Source: Ulota crispa (taxonomy: Eukaryota; Streptophyta; Bryopsida; Orthotrichales; Orthotrichaceae). Taken from it: a stretch of 64,000 nt of DNA. Below, piece by piece: positions 13,101-26,719 of the stretch. Each line of letters opens with the position of its first letter. Positions within the stretch are counted from its first letter, which is position 1. The position numbers and the translations under genes are program-made. A model generated the notes under the pieces. That model saw nothing but the letters and a program-made list of their open reading frames with translations. It was not told the DNA's origin and made no database searches. The DNA lies in contig OY987244.1 in NCBI GenBank assembly GCA_963920765.1, positions 18,146,358-18,210,357 of the forward strand, in the 5' to 3' direction.

Positions 13101-16100
13101 AAGGCCTTAGTAACTTCGGAGATGTCCACCGTTGAAAGTTACATCTGGATTTGCAAGGTTGTAATTTGTACATCGGAGACGAATCAGTTTTAGTAACTAT
13201 GGACGAATGAACCGAAAAAAATCTTTTACGAACTCTGGACTTTTGTGCCTCTTATTGCATACCTCCAGTGTCTGACCTGATTAATTAGTTGAGCTTGTGG
13301 AAGATTTAGTTAGTCTAGAAAGTTTTTTTACTTTCTTACATTTATTTTTTTGTTGAAAGAGAATGTGAGGAGACTACGAATGTTTTGGTATTGTAGTCGA
13401 TCTTGACATCTGAACGTGTGAACAGAGGGGGGCGTGCTGGGGGCGTCAAATCTGAGGAAGGACAGAATGGTACTGTAAGTGGAATTGATTGTCCACCTGG
13501 CCTCCATGGCATCTTTTGTAAGGTAATCAGCCTTTTTTGATTGTCCGGTAACGTTTGTATCCTACAATGTGAAAGTGAATGGCACCTCTATTTTAAGAAG
13601 TAGGGATCCTTGGCTGTACAAGTTTCTCTATAGCCGATAACAATGCTTGAAGAAATGAGAATCTGTGGGATATCTTTCAAATTTTGCTTTCAGAAGTCGT
13701 ATGCACTTATTGGTAGGCATTTAAGTTTCGGTATTCTAGAGAATATCCGCTTTTTTTGGAACGTGATTTCTTCTATAAAAATTGCACTTAAAATTATATG
13801 CTAAAGTTGGATTTTGTTGGTGTTAACCATTTGTTCAGATGCTGGTCTGATCAGCTTTGGGTGTTCTCGTGACAGGAATGTCCAGTTGGGACGTACAAGA
13901 ATGAGACTGGCTGGAAGTCTGATTTATGCAATCCTTGTCCACCTGAGAAACTGCCAAGCCGTGCTAATTACACATATTCTCGTGGTACTTACAATCTCTA
14001 GTTTCTGGGCATGTGTACAAAATGTGCAATTACTGTGGGCTACACCGTACTAATGAACTTGTATTATGCCTTTTAATTTGAAGTAAATTAATAATGACAC
14101 TCTCAATACAAACGCAGAAGTCTTATTAAAACTAGTAATTTCACGTTTTGGTGTTGCCCTAAGCCTCAACTTTTTGGTTTTCTGTATTGGAAATTGAATA
14201 ACCATTTTGGAGCTGACAATGATCCTCTTCGTGCCTGTCACAGGAGGCGTCACAGAAGCAGCGTGTCCTTACCAGTGTATTTCGGATAAGTATCATATGC
14301 CAAACTGTTATACTATGGTGGAGGACCTAATTTACACCCTCGGTGGTCCCTGGTTGTTCACACTTTTGCTCTCGGTTGTCATGGTTGTGCTGGCTATGGT
14401 GCTAAGTGTTGCGCGGATGAAGTTGGTTGGCAATGACGACTTTTCTGGACCTGCTCCTACCCCACATGGAGCTCTCATCGATCATTCCTTCCCATTCCTG
14501 GAATCTCTAAATGAGGTTAGGGCACCCTTCACAATGTTTTGTTATAGTCTCTTTATTGTCACTTATCTGAAAGGGAGAAACTAAGTAATGGTCTGAAGAT
14601 ATACAAAAAAAGTTATGATTTCCAATGAGAAATGAGATCTGTCGTAAGCAGCAGTAGCATCCTGTGTCCCCAGCAATCTTATGAGTGAATTTAGTAGAAT
14701 TGTGACTTGTGGTTGTTGGACAGTCCATGATGAATTTATTACCTTTCAATTTTATTAAAGAGTGAATATTATATTGAGGTTTATACTGACAATTATATGG
14801 AAAGACATATATGATAACTGTATAATTCTACTTGATAGACATAAGTAATCAGCCTTTTATTTCAAGTTAGCCCGGAGACTTATCCTATGCTGAGGCTTGT
14901 TTATTTTATTTTATTTTATTTTATCTTTTGATACAGGTGCTCGAGACCACGAGGGTAGAGGAATCTCAGAGCCACATACATCGCATGTACTTTATGGGCA
15001 ACAATACATTTGGCGAGCCATGGCATCTTCCTCATTCTCCTCCCGAACAGATCATGGATCTCGTGTAAGCACGAACCTCCTTTATGACTCCTACATTTTG
15101 CAGTTAGTGCCTTGGGATTTTGCCAAAGTTTGTGGTGTCAAAATGGCTCTTAAGGATTTGTCTATGCTTTGCAGTTATGAAGACGCTTTCAATAGATTTG
15201 CGGAGGAAATCAACTGTTTAGCAGCGTATCAATGGTGGGAAGGGTCAGTGCACAGCATATTGTCGGTGCTAGCGTACCCTTGTGCATGGTCATGGCAGCA
15301 ATGGCGTGCACGGAAGAAAATCCAGCGACTGCGGGAGTATGTGCGCTCTGAGTACGACCATGCGTGCTTGAGATCTTGCCGGTCACGAGCGCTGTATGAA
15401 GGTCTCAAGGTGATTTACTCTGAAGAGAAAGCTCTCAAGTGCGCACTTTCGCTTGTGCCCTTCAGGAAACAGGTTTTATGATTGGTTGTGTTTGCTCTAG
15501 ATTTTTATGTGCAAATTTTTGACCTTGAAGTCTGGCCTTGTGCAGGTTGCTGCAACACCTGATTTGATGTTGGCTTACATTGACGTGTTTCTGGGAGGAG
15601 ATGAAAAGCGACCTGATCTGCCACCTAAGCTGATGCAAAGACTGCCTATGACTATAATTTTTGGAGGTGAAGGCAGCTATATGGCTCCGTATAACCTTCA
15701 CAGCGATAACCTTTTAACCAGCCTAATTGGACAGGTGCGCTAGTGCATACACTATTGATTGGTTGAAATTCTTTCACTTTCAACTGCAGGTACTTTCATG
15801 CAGTTTTATAAGACCATCCAGCATGTTGTGGTTTTCTGAAGAAAGTCGAAAGTCGGAAACAAATACCATGTGTGAGGCTTTGTTTGAGTTTTTGAATGTG
15901 ATTGAAAGTAGTTAACCCATAAACGTGGCTTTTAGCAGCTGAGTGTTCTATAATCAAAACGGGAAAAAATCTTTGAGTCTTGTCCCCATTTTCAAGAGGC
16001 TTTCAATGCATTAATAAACATGTCGTATTTAGATACCGTGGGGCTAAGTTCTGAGTTGTTGACGTTTTTTGGTTATAGCTTCTCCAAAAGCGTGCGTAGG

Positions 16101-18406
16101 TTTTGACTTTTCAGCTGCTGTATACTTATTGACATTTTTGCCTGTCCACACTTTCGGGGCATAGGCAAAATTGCCTTTTGTCAAGGAAGCAGTGATTAGT
16201 TGTCATTTGTCGAATGGAATATGAGATTTCTACAAGTGATTCATTTTTCATCTGATTTGACCTGTTGAATTGTTCATATTTCCTTTGGATTAATGATCCT
16301 GCTTGAATGGCTTGTTGTGCGGATTGTAATTTATGGTGTGTTTTTGTGACTGCAGGCTGTTCCTTCAACGATGTGGTACAGAATGGTAGCTGGCTTAAAT
16401 GCACAACTACGAACTGTGCGAAGAGGCTCCCTTCGCAGCAGCTTGCTGCCTGTGTTGAACTGGTTAAACACCGTTGCCAACTCGCGGCTTGCCACTTTGG
16501 GTGTTCGAGTGGATATGGCCTGGTACCAAGCCACAGCAACAGGCTACTATCAGCTTGGTTTAGTGGTGAATCCCGCTGACGAGGTTCCCCAGCCAATGCA
16601 GTTTCCAGATGAGCCAAGTCCTGGTGGTTCTCCCAGGAGGTACTTTCTCAGAGCTTAGCACTTGCTCATTGGTATTGTGATAGAAGCTGGAAAGATTTCC
16701 TTAGCTGGCACTGTAGGTTTATGTCATATTACTGTGCTTGGCAAAGTTATAACACTAGCAAGGAAAGTCGTTACCTAATGTAACGAGGAAAATATTGTTT
16801 CTTAAAGCAAGAGTTTTTACAGAAGGACCTTACTGACATTGCCAACTTTTTTACAGCATAAGCTACATGCCATCCGACGAAGACGGCAGGTTTAATGCGC
16901 CACAGCAATGGCAATTTAGCCATGGCTACTCGCAATATGGAGTGTCAAGGCGACGAATTGGTGGTGCAGTTTTAGATTCAACTAATCTACGATCTCTGGA
17001 AGAGAGACGTGATTTTTGCTTTCCAGTGTCGCTTCTCCTCAGGAATGCAAGATCTGTTGGTCATCATGTAAGTATTTTCAACTTACTTTTTAATGCTTTT
17101 GTGCTATCTTAAACAGGTTTCGTTGTGCTTTTCTTTGAAACTAAGTTGCTGCTTGGTTCTGATGAAGACATGTGATTTGCTGCACTCTGTGGAAGACCAC
17201 AACCTCAACTCCATTAAGAGTTCTGTTTTGATGAATATTTTATCTAGTGATTGTTTTATTGGGGTAGATTATCTAGAGACGAGATTATCATCTGACGGTT
17301 GTTTTATGTGCAGGCCTCTGTGGGGCTTGTGATCTCTCTGCTGCTGTTGGTGGATCTGAGCTTGACGCTACTTATGTTGCTCCAATTCTACTCAATATCT
17401 TTGGCAGCAATGCTTGGAATTCTGTTGGTGCTTCCCTTTGCATCAGTTATACCTAGTGCAGCTGGTCTGAACGCTCTTTTCAGCCATGGCCCTCGAAGAT
17501 CTGCTGCTCTTGCGCGAATTTATGCTCTTTGGAATATTACCTCGTTTGTCAATCTTGTAAGCTATCCAAATTCTGTGTGTGTTCCTTACAAATGTCCACG
17601 TACCCATTCATCTAATGAAATGTTAATCCAATTACCATTTTACATTTGTTAAGTTTTCTCCATCTTATAATCTCAAAACTCTCGTCATAATTCAGAAATC
17701 TTTCTCTTACTTTTTCAGTTGGTTTGTAATTTGCACTAATCTACTTACTGGGATCATTATGTGTGCATTTTTTTTATTGCAGAGTACAGCATTTATATAT
17801 GGTTATATTCATTACGTTATCAAGCTTGGCGCTGCTACTGCTGATCTGCAAAGCTTCAATTCGTAAGATTCTTCCAAGTCCTTCAATTCTACGCTTCAAT
17901 ATCTTATTTCCACTTTATCCCCGAAGTGCTCAAAAGGGCTACTTCCATGTCAACAAAACATATAGAAAGGTCCAAGATAACAAAATATACCAATAGAAAG
18001 AAGAACTCACAACCTTGCATTTTCAAATTTGGAAGTTATTATTATCAAGTACTGGAATCCAAAGTAGACTTCCACTTTTTGGCTTGAAGTTTAATCAAAA
18101 ACCTGAATTGCTTACGAAGGATGAGCTAGTATTAATTGTTGACATAGTTTCAGTCATATTGCTTAGTTTAATTGACTGTTTTTTTTTCAATTAATTATGG
18201 TATTAATGAGAGTACCTGGTATGCAAATTAACCAATTTTTATCGGTAAAAATACACAGAGAAGAAGAAAGTTGGTGGCTGTTTCCAGCATTGCTGGTTCT
18301 GGTGAAAGCTGTGCAAGCAAGAATGATAGACCTTCATATTGCCAATCTCGAGATTCAAGACCGCACTCTCTATTCAGAAGATGCCACCAGGTTCTGGGAG
18401 TCTTGA
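7174..18406 (+). CDS. Large glycine-rich, cysteine-containing membrane protein, plant-specific family of unknown function
   Basis: Rebuilt as 21 exons: 7174-8006, 8650-8762, 9124-9332, 9732-9983, 10491-10616, 10779-10837, 10992-11091, 11246-11357, 11883-12098, 12635-12983, 13426-13522, 13876-13984, 14244-14515, 14937-15064, 15175-15409, 15546-15734, 16356-16639, 16857-17067, 17314-17556, 17783-17862 and 18259-18406. All junctions are GT-AG and in phase, giving 1454 residues. There is a signal peptide (about 1-24). A long extracellular part follows with repeated glycine-rich blocks (GGGxGGR types), beta-helix-like repeats and many N-glycosylation sites. Next come a cysteine-rich EGF/TNFR-like stretch (about 808-880, CPPGLHGIFCKECP), a transmembrane helix near 892-912, a conserved cytoplasmic region (AYQWWEG, SEYDHxCLRSCRSRALYEGLK) and two or three helices from about 1299. 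It ends near the conserved HIANLEIQDR motif. It matches the Arabidopsis AT5G11700/AT4G32920 type along its whole length as I remember those proteins. Their biochemical role is not known to me. Confidence 0.95.
14901..14924. repeat. (TTTTA)n microsatellite in an intron of the glycine-rich protein gene
   Basis: A run of TTATT/TTTTA units directly before the polypyrimidine tract and acceptor of exon 14 (acceptor ends 14936). Copy-number change here could affect splicing, but nothing shows that it does. Confidence 0.8.
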
Positions 18407-21095
18407 CTTGAATTCCCAACCTTTGTAGTTTTTTATCTTTTTTTTGTGATTTTCATGCTGTTCAGGTCAAAAAACGAGGCAGCTGCAATTTCTTCTGCCA
18501 AAATTTACGGTGATTTAAGAAATTTTCGAAACCTGTTATTTTTTTCAATGTTAGCTGCTTAGGAAAGTTTTGGTAGATATATGAGGTATATTTGTAGTAT
18601 GAAGGTAGGCAGACAGGTGTTGTTTGAGTCGGAGCTACTGCACTGACTCTTAGTCCGCATTCTATGGGTAGCAGAATTTTTGGGGCTGCATTTTATAGAT
18701 TTTTTTTTTTGCCTTTTTGCCTTTTTAAAATAGAGCAGTGTTATTTAGTCAGGGTTTATTTATTGGAAAAGGGTGTGTTTAGGAATTGGCCCTCAGTAGA
18801 ATTAGTGTAGTGTTTACTGTACATTACTGATGTTTCTAGCGTATATTGATTCTTTGAGAATGTAATCTGAAAAGCGACCTTATTTGGTTTTTGTACCTCT
18901 GAGGAAGGACCAATCGTGGCTGGAGGTGCAACTGAATAAACGAGTGAGTTGGTTTTATGTGTCCAATTGAATAAGATAATCAGATTGGAAGGAATCTTAA
19001 GGTAAATGTTTTCTTTGAAAGTTTGTGAGAGTTCAAACCGGTAGAGCTGCCAAATATTGGTAAAGAAAGATGCTAATACTTTGAAATCAAGGAAGGAATC
19101 AACAATGGTTTATATGAAAATCTCTTGATTTGCCATTGTATTATGTAAGTTTAGAAATGATGTACATACACCATCAAAATATGTGATCTCAAAATTGACT
19201 CATAATTGCTCAACTTCCATATATATTACTTCCATATATATTTCAAGATTTGAATAGAATATCCAATTAGCAACTTTTTTGAAAAACTAGTATTGCATAC
19301 CTAGCATGACTATAAGTCCAAATATTTTGAAGAAATCTAGTTGGAGAAAATCCAATGGTATAAGATAGGTGACTTATATTTCTAGTTGTACAAACCTATG
19401 AGACACAATCACTCCAATGCAAAATGTTGAGAAGTGCAACTCTCCCTTACATAAGCTAGAAGAAGCATTCCTTAGAAATATTACACTTGAATTTGTTTGG
19501 ATAAGTTTTGAGGCACCTTGGGCATGCAAAAGAAAAGAAAAAAAAAGAAAAATTCCCAAGTGTTTGCAAAGTATCATAAAGCAAAATGCAAGTGGTTGGG
19601 CTCTTGTACAAGGCACATTGATTTAGGATAAATATTAAAAATGCCCCTCTATTTTTTCAAAATATCAAATATACCCCTATATTATCTTATCTGAAATATC
19701 AAAAATATCCTTGGTTTTGTGTCAAAATATCAATTATACCCCTAGTTATTTTCAAAAACAATTAATGTTTTTGATTTTCTTATGCCTTTTTATTGAAATT
19801 TTTGTAAGTCACATTTGCACCAAAGGCAGTGAGAAAGATTAGTCAATACATGGCCACAATAAACTTAAATGCAAAAACCCTATATTAAACTTGCCTCCAA
19901 GATTTGACTTATAGGCAATTTGCATTTAGATTTTGTAATTTTCATTGGCATCCCAATATTTACAAAAATGTGTTCTAAAGAAGTACAAAATAGTAAAGAT
20001 ATTAGATGTTTTCAAAGACAATTAGGGGTATAATTGATATTTTGACAAAAAACTAGGGGTGTTTTTTATATTTCAGATAATATAGGGGTATATTTGATAT
20101 TTTGAAAGAATTGAGAGGCATTTTAGATATTTTCCCTTGATTTAATTATAGACTTTCAAAAGAGCATATTGTATCCTTATTGAATTTAAAATTCTTCAAC
20201 AATTGACAATAAGAATATATAAGTAATATCAATCATTCTCCAAGCAAGAAATTGAGTTGAAAATAATTTTACTAACAATTGTCCACTTTCAAAGCCAATA
20301 ATTCAACAGTACCATAAATGGACCCATTCATTATAAAAAGAGCCGCTAACTCCACAACATTACGGCCCTTTGAATTTCCATCATTTAGGGTTTTGTCATA
20401 TGTTCATCCTCCATCCAAAAGTAGGGGTTGATATTGCATAGGGAACAATTCAGGTCGCACTTCCTTTACATTTGAAAACAACTTAATATGATTTAGAGCA
20501 TCGAATAAGCTCAAATTAAATCCAAAACAAGAGTTGCTTCTTCCAAGAACCCAACATAGAACTTTCACAAAGCTAAAGATTTGTAGAACCACCAATTATT
20601 TATCATCAACTATGCCTAATCCAACCCCTAAAACCATTTCATAATGAAGCTTAATAATGAGTAGCGATCTCAAACACAATTGTTTGAAGGTTCACGTAGG
20701 AATCAAAGCTTTTCGTCCCTCCCATTTATTGGTGCTCCTCACTTAAAATTTGACAATAAAGCATCCCCTGAAAGTCTCATAGTGCTAGTGCTTGTGGAAG
20801 GATTTGTGAAAACATCTGCAAGTGGATGGACCTGGTGTGACGTTGTATTGAATTGGTAAGTAACGATGCGGAGCCCTCTTACAGCCATTAACATAAACAT
20901 TACAAAGCATGGCAACTCTTAGAAACCTCCATACAATTGATAATGCTAAAAAAGAATGTCTAGGCCAAACCGTTATAATGAATGTACATCTGGTGCCTAA
21001 AGTTTCCTGAACCACAAGGTTGTATCCAAAAGATTCGTCATCGCCCTCTCCTACAACAGATCCGTAAATAATTCATCTGCGTATGGGCATGCTTC
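18407..21095. other. Convergent intergenic region between the glycine-rich protein gene and ARP4
   Basis: About 2.7 kb holding the 3' ends of two converging genes. It is AT-rich with no credible coding frame. It contains one 511-bp MITE at 19626-20136. The rest shows nothing I recognise. Confidence 0.7.
19626..20136. mobile_element. 511-bp MITE with about 130-bp terminal inverted repeats
   Basis: Both ends read inward as a long imperfect copy of each other, including TCAAAATATCAAATATACCC followed by CTATATTATCT, and a second block TCAAAATATCAATTATACCC. The target duplication is TTGATTTA at 19618-19625 and 20137-20144 (8 bp). Ends of the GGxxAAAATAT type and an 8-9 bp duplication suggest a Mutator-like MITE. 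It has no coding capacity. The arms contain short internal repeats with an ACCCCTA core. Confidence 0.85.
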
Positions 21096-24000
21096 CTAAG
21101 GGCATTTTCTTTGCACATATGTGGGACCGTGCTCTTCATACCTGTTTGACAGATGAAGATGAACGACAAATGAGATATCAAAGTTGTCATCATTTGTCAT
21201 AATTGCACAAACTACAAAGTCACCCGAAGTGAGAAGCGGCTGGAAAACCTGCAGGCTTCACATGACTACCCTAAAGCAGCCAACTCTAAGACTTGATCTC
21301 TATAATCAAACTGACAAGTTTCTCATTTTTTGGCTCTACAAGCCAAGTCTTAAATGCAGATCGATAACTAAATAGCAAGAATGAGATGAAAGTTCGACAG
21401 AAAGAAAAACATTTTCGGAAATCCAGGATATTCAATAATCGTGTGTAGAACGGAGTGATGCTTACTCTGCTTTGGAGAACCACATTTGTTGGAAAGATCC
21501 CAACGAAGCCAGAATGCTTCCACCTATCCATACACTGCACGAAATCCAGCCATCCAGAGTAAGATTTCCTAATTTTTCCTAAATTGAAGAACCAGAAAAA
21601 AACAAGGGAAAAAACGATAAAAGCAGGGAATTGAAGAAAGCAAAATTATGACTAAAACAAGAAAAATGAATCGGTCAAGATTTCTGTTGATAGCGGAAGC
21701 GAGAGTAATGAGAACCACCTGAATCGCCGCTCCAACGCGTTGCCGCTGGCCAATACTTTCACACGTGCCGCTTGTGGTGCTTCCTGCAATTAAAGGTAAA
21801 CTCTCAAATCATCAGGGCCAACAAAAGCAGACTAAACTATAAATCTGAGACTAAATTAGGAAATTTTAAGATCGGAGCTGTAAACTACATTTATGCTTGA
21901 GCACAGTTGAAGGTACACATAAATGACATATAGAGAAATTTAATAAAACGATTTCAGACTGGTAGCTTACTTCCATGAGATCCTTTTCTAGCCGCTCTTT
22001 CATTTGCTGCATAGCAGCCGCTCCGCCAGCAAGCTGATTCACAAACAGTAGTAGAGACTGTTACTATCCATTCACAACAAAGAACGACTAACAAAAATTA
22101 TAGATGTAAGTCATACTAGGTTAAACATTATTATAATGCATTCATGGCATAGTTTGAGCAAGCAGTACTGACAAACATGGAAGTATTTATAGGAACCTAA
22201 GCAACACATTATTTCACAAACCCTACAGTATCTGAATCGCTTATGTTCCGTAGAGATAATCTTTTAGTTGCTAATACTGGAGTTGAGAGAACGCACCATA
22301 ACACTGTTGAATAGCTCTCTCCGGATATCGACGTCACATTTGTTAATGCTCTCAATTACCTGCCATCATTAGAACTCAGAATGCTTGGATCATCAGACAT
22401 CCCAACAATGATGAAAATAGCAGATAATGATGGGTTCCAAACTGTTGACGAACCAGAAATACTGTGATCGGTAGATTCCAGCAGTTTGCCACTCATCAAT
22501 AGGCATTATTACTACGTGTACGAAGTCTCAGGCTCTCCTTACTGCGCGGTCCACAAAGCTGATGTAATCGGTGTAATGCAACATATTCTATGAACCTATA
22601 ATAATGATATATTGACAGCAAATCCAATATCTCACCATTTGAGGGAGTCCAATAAAAGGTACACCGGCTTCAGTACCATATTTCTCCATGCCAGGTATAG
22701 CCTGCCCCAACAATCACAAATGGTCTAAATCAAGCTCTCGAGAACACAAAACTAAGGGATTACAAGGTTTTAGAAATTACAGAGAACTGAAGAATAGGGA
22801 CCAGTCAAACGCAGAGCAAATGTGTGAGAAAGTATAAGAATACCTGAATAAGGGTGGGGTTAAACATGATATCTGCGATCTTGAAACGATCAGCTCCAAC
22901 TTCTATTATCCTGCACAATCCAAAGTACGAACACTTCAGAGTATACATGAAAGAAAATAGACTATAGGAAGTGAAACCGAGAAAGAAACATGATATCTTG
23001 AGATTGTTGGAAGGGACACTTACTGGCCATCTGGAAGCTCATAGGGAGTTGTTGGTATATTAGCATATGAAGTATCTGTGCAAACCGAACATTCCTCAAG
23101 ACAATCAGAATAAAATTGATACATTGACTAGCATATCGACAGTTGTAAATTGATAAACAAAGCCAGCTACACCTTTCATAAAACTTGAAAACAATAAAGA
23201 CTTAGCAGCAAGTTAACCTCAACAAACTAGCGTGTCTGCAATCTTGAACAGGAAGAGCCAGAATGAGGAGACGTCACCATCAAAAGCTGAATCTGGTACA
23301 CGGCAAACTGATTCCTTAATATCAGCTACAATAAATCTCTGCGAACAAGCGAAATAGCTGTCCGTAGTATTTGGAACATCAAGAGAAATCAACTGCCATA
23401 ATAGTATATCATTAGTAAGGGTAAACAAAAAATTAGGCAACAAGATTTGAAAAACTACAGACGAAAAGGCAGAAAGCTACGGTAATCCACTCTAACGATA
23501 ACCGTCAATCAGGTTGATAATTGGCCACAAACCTCGTACTCCCCTTGACGAATTTCCTTGCGCTTAAATGAGAACCGTGGTCTGATCTGCAAGCATACTA
23601 GAATTGTTGGAGATAACTAGTAGGTGCACGGGATTATGGATACTAATGTAGATACTTTGAGCTGAGTTTGAAATGCTTATAGCCCAAAAGAAAAAAACCG
23701 AAGGACGTATAGCATTAACTCACACTCCAATATAACCACACACATCTTATAGTGCTTAACTTTGCTATCAAAGATCAGTGCTCAATTCCAGCAAGGTGGC
23801 ACATATAGAAGTAGGACCTCACTTTAAGTCCTTTGGATTCAAGCGTTCGTTGAAGGCAATCAGTTAGGACTTCCCCTCCAATAGCCGATCTAACTACAGC
23901 CTGTCCATCCAGTTTCCTCAATAGATCAATTTTCTATCCCTTGAGTCGCTTTTTCAAAAAAAGATAGCATACAAAATACTTTCAGCCCATGTTATCAGGA

Positions 24001-24561
24001 GATAATAATCACGATGGAACTGCCATAAACTCAGACCCCAATAAGCACAAATTAAGTGCACCGTAGCAACCGCAATAACTACAAAGAGTCGCAATACCTT
24101 CTGAAGAACATAACCATCATGCACAGCGGCTACTGTGGTGGAGCCGCCCCCACTGTCATAACCAAGCAGTAAATCATCAAATATACCAACATGGTATTCA
24201 TTAAAAAAAAACAGCAAAGATACAACAGATGAGCAGTGACGAGGGAAAACAGCATGAAATAGAAAAGATCACAAGTATGATGAGGAAACAAACCAGTCTA
24301 CCACAAGTGACGTTGCTCGGCCCGATGCAAAGGATGTCAAGACCTAGAACATCACATCCACGTCTTAGACATGTAGACAAGAAGAAGCTCCAGAATAATT
24401 GAAATTTATTAACAACCAAATTGAATGAACCTGAATTAACAACAAGACGCTGGAATTCAAAATGCAATAATCGCTCCTGTTGTAGAGAACTCCGTTAAAT
24501 TGACCACTAGTAAATTGCGCAAGCGATATAGATTCGTTACAATGGTAGTGAGGAGGTGATA

Positions 24562-24601
<40 letters not shown>

Positions 24602-26719
24602 ACTAAAATTGCATACCGCATTTTTCGCCAAAAATAGGGCAGGTACATCGTACTTCTCAAACATAAGCTCAACCATTCTGTGACACAAATTACAAAAAAT
24701 GTACAGATTTAAAACATATGAAATTTACAAGTTTCAATCTCGAACGATCTCACGACAGAAAAGGAAAACATAAAGAGGATGATCTTCACTAGATACTAAA
24801 TGACAATGATCAGAGCCTTCTAGTGAAAAAAACATACATCTCCGAAATAGAAGAATCGCTGCTACCAGATGAGAAGATTCCGGAAACTCACTTTTCACGA
24901 TGCTGTTGAGTGTTGAAGGAGGGTTCCGCAAGAAGCATTGGGTGCTCCTTGGGGTCTACCAATAGACGATCTCTGTTCAGAACAGGGACCAGTAACGAGT
25001 TTATACAAAAGTACACCTGGCCCATGATTGTTTGCATAAATGTAGCACTAAGAGAAATGATGGAAAAACTGAACTCGCCACAAACAATAGACTTAAAATA
25101 GAAAGATACTGTCGACTTCATACAGGATATAATAACATAAATGGAAGCAAAGAAGAGACTCGGGTCAAGGAAAGGGTAAACAAAAAACTAGAATATTCAC
25201 CAATAGATTTGCCATAATGTAGGACAGATAAAACTAGCAGTTGAAAATTGCAAGAATACCTTAGAGCATGATCCCAAAGACTCTCCACAACATCCCAATC
25301 TCCAACAAGGCCATCCTTCATAGCTGGTACAACCTGCAGTACCACAATATGATAACCTTGACTAGGATGTACTTTAGCACTTATTTAAGGGCAATGACTC
25401 AATACACAAAAATCTATGACGATATCCCGAGCATAAACAACTATATTAAGCCCTAAAAAACAATGGAAAAGCAAGAAAGCAATTTACAGCCTAGCAACAT
25501 TACTGCATAGAGATTTTTAAGAGCAATTTCTCAACCATATTACACCATTCTCGGATTTTAAAGATAAAAAAGACCTGCAATAGTTGCAAAACAATTAAGG
25601 AAGTTGTGAAGTATTTATTTACCTCCATATGATCTCTGCGGTAGCCAAGTCCTTGCACACCCGCATACAATTTCTTCGCTTTGGCCTTTTCGGCATCGCC
25701 AGGCCTCTTGGCCTCCATGTCTACGTCCCCTCCTCCATCGACTACTACTCCTGGGGTCTCCACCGACCCCACAACCTAGAGCGGAAGACAAGGAAAATTA
25801 ATGAAAAAACAGCCTAGGCAGTCCATACTACAAGTTGATAAATTCTTTCCAAAGTACTGCCATTAAATTGTCGACATGTACTTTAAAATGCCAGCTAGAA
25901 CTAAACTTTGCAATCAGTTTCTCACACCAAAGCATGTAGAGTAGTTTATATATTCTCAAGTTTTGAAAGCGTAATCAGTTCTTTAATTATGAAAAAGCAA
26001 TTAGGACTTACCGATGGAAATACAGATTTAGGTTGATCTTCACCTGCATAACCTGCCTTGACGGAGTGTGAACCAAGGTCCAACACAATCGCCGATACCT
26101 CATCTGAACAAAACAATATTCACGAGCCATTTCAGAAACTCCGTGCTGTACTTGGATTGATGGAACTCTGTTTGCTGCAACCTCTTTCAAGCGACTCTTA
26201 CATTTTAGCAGCTCTTGCATTCGTTCTTTGGCACAAGGCTGCGATCGCATTCTCTCTCACAAAAAACAGATGGCCATTTCTACTATTCTTTTTGCAGCAA
26301 GAAATCATGCATTCATAATGACACAGAAAATTTTCAAGATGAAACTTGAACTCGGCCATTGATGACTGATCACTACAGCACAGGACTCTCCTACACCTAA
26401 TGCAAGAAATCGTATTCACCTACTCTGCAATTGTGATCCGATTTCACAGACCAGGATATACGTTCTTCTCATTTCTTATTACGAGAATTGTTTTCAGCTC
26501 AGAAACTAAAGCTTCAAGAGTAAATACATGGTTAGGTCATCGTTGCAGATGAGTTCACAGTCCTCGATGGCAAAGACAGACGAACATCACAAAAATCAAA
26601 GCTTAGTCGTAATTGATATTTTTCGACTGAAACAAGCGACGCTGATCGCATTCTCATCATCGAAACAACAGATTACGAGAAAAATTGGCGTACAGAAAAA
26701 ACTCACCACCCCCGTACAT
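21096..26719 (-). CDS. ARP4: Actin-related protein 4 (ARP4), chromatin-remodelling complex subunit
   Basis: Nuclear actin-related protein shared by INO80, SWR1, NuA4-type and BAF-type complexes. Rebuilt as 19 exons: 26719-26707, 26103-26012, 25775-25623, 25333-25260, 24972-24892, 24677-24617, 24343-24294, 24152-24098, 23900-23823, 23586-23533, 23392-23278, 23075-23024, 22910-22844, 22701-22636, 22359-22297, 22033-21971, 21783-21719, 21534-21466 and 21141-21096. They total 1317 coding bases, so 438 residues, against about 441 in Arabidopsis. The start MYGG joins to DEVSAIV across intron 1. Other landmarks are YRRDHMEV, the loop [12 protein letters not shown], the nucleotide-pocket [36 protein letters not shown] and the end YVQRKCP. 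An acidic/lysine-rich insertion follows the first strands (about residues 40-65), as in plant ARP4. The first coding exon is only 13 bases and lies in a segment duplicated upstream of the F-box gene. Confidence 0.97.
24567..24598. repeat. (TA)n microsatellite in ARP4 intron 6
   Basis: About 16 uninterrupted TA units between exons 6 and 7 of ARP4. Likely polymorphic. Confidence 0.95.

Noticed and set aside
15410..15481. Extension of the glycine-rich protein frame beyond 15409 (IYSEEKALKC...)
   Set aside because: The family continues from YEGLK directly into VAATPDLML, which starts at the acceptor before 15546; the read-through is intron.
24567..24598. TA repeat considered as a CRISPR-like or regulatory array
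   Set aside because: It is a plain dinucleotide microsatellite in an intron; there is no repeat-spacer structure anywhere in the window.
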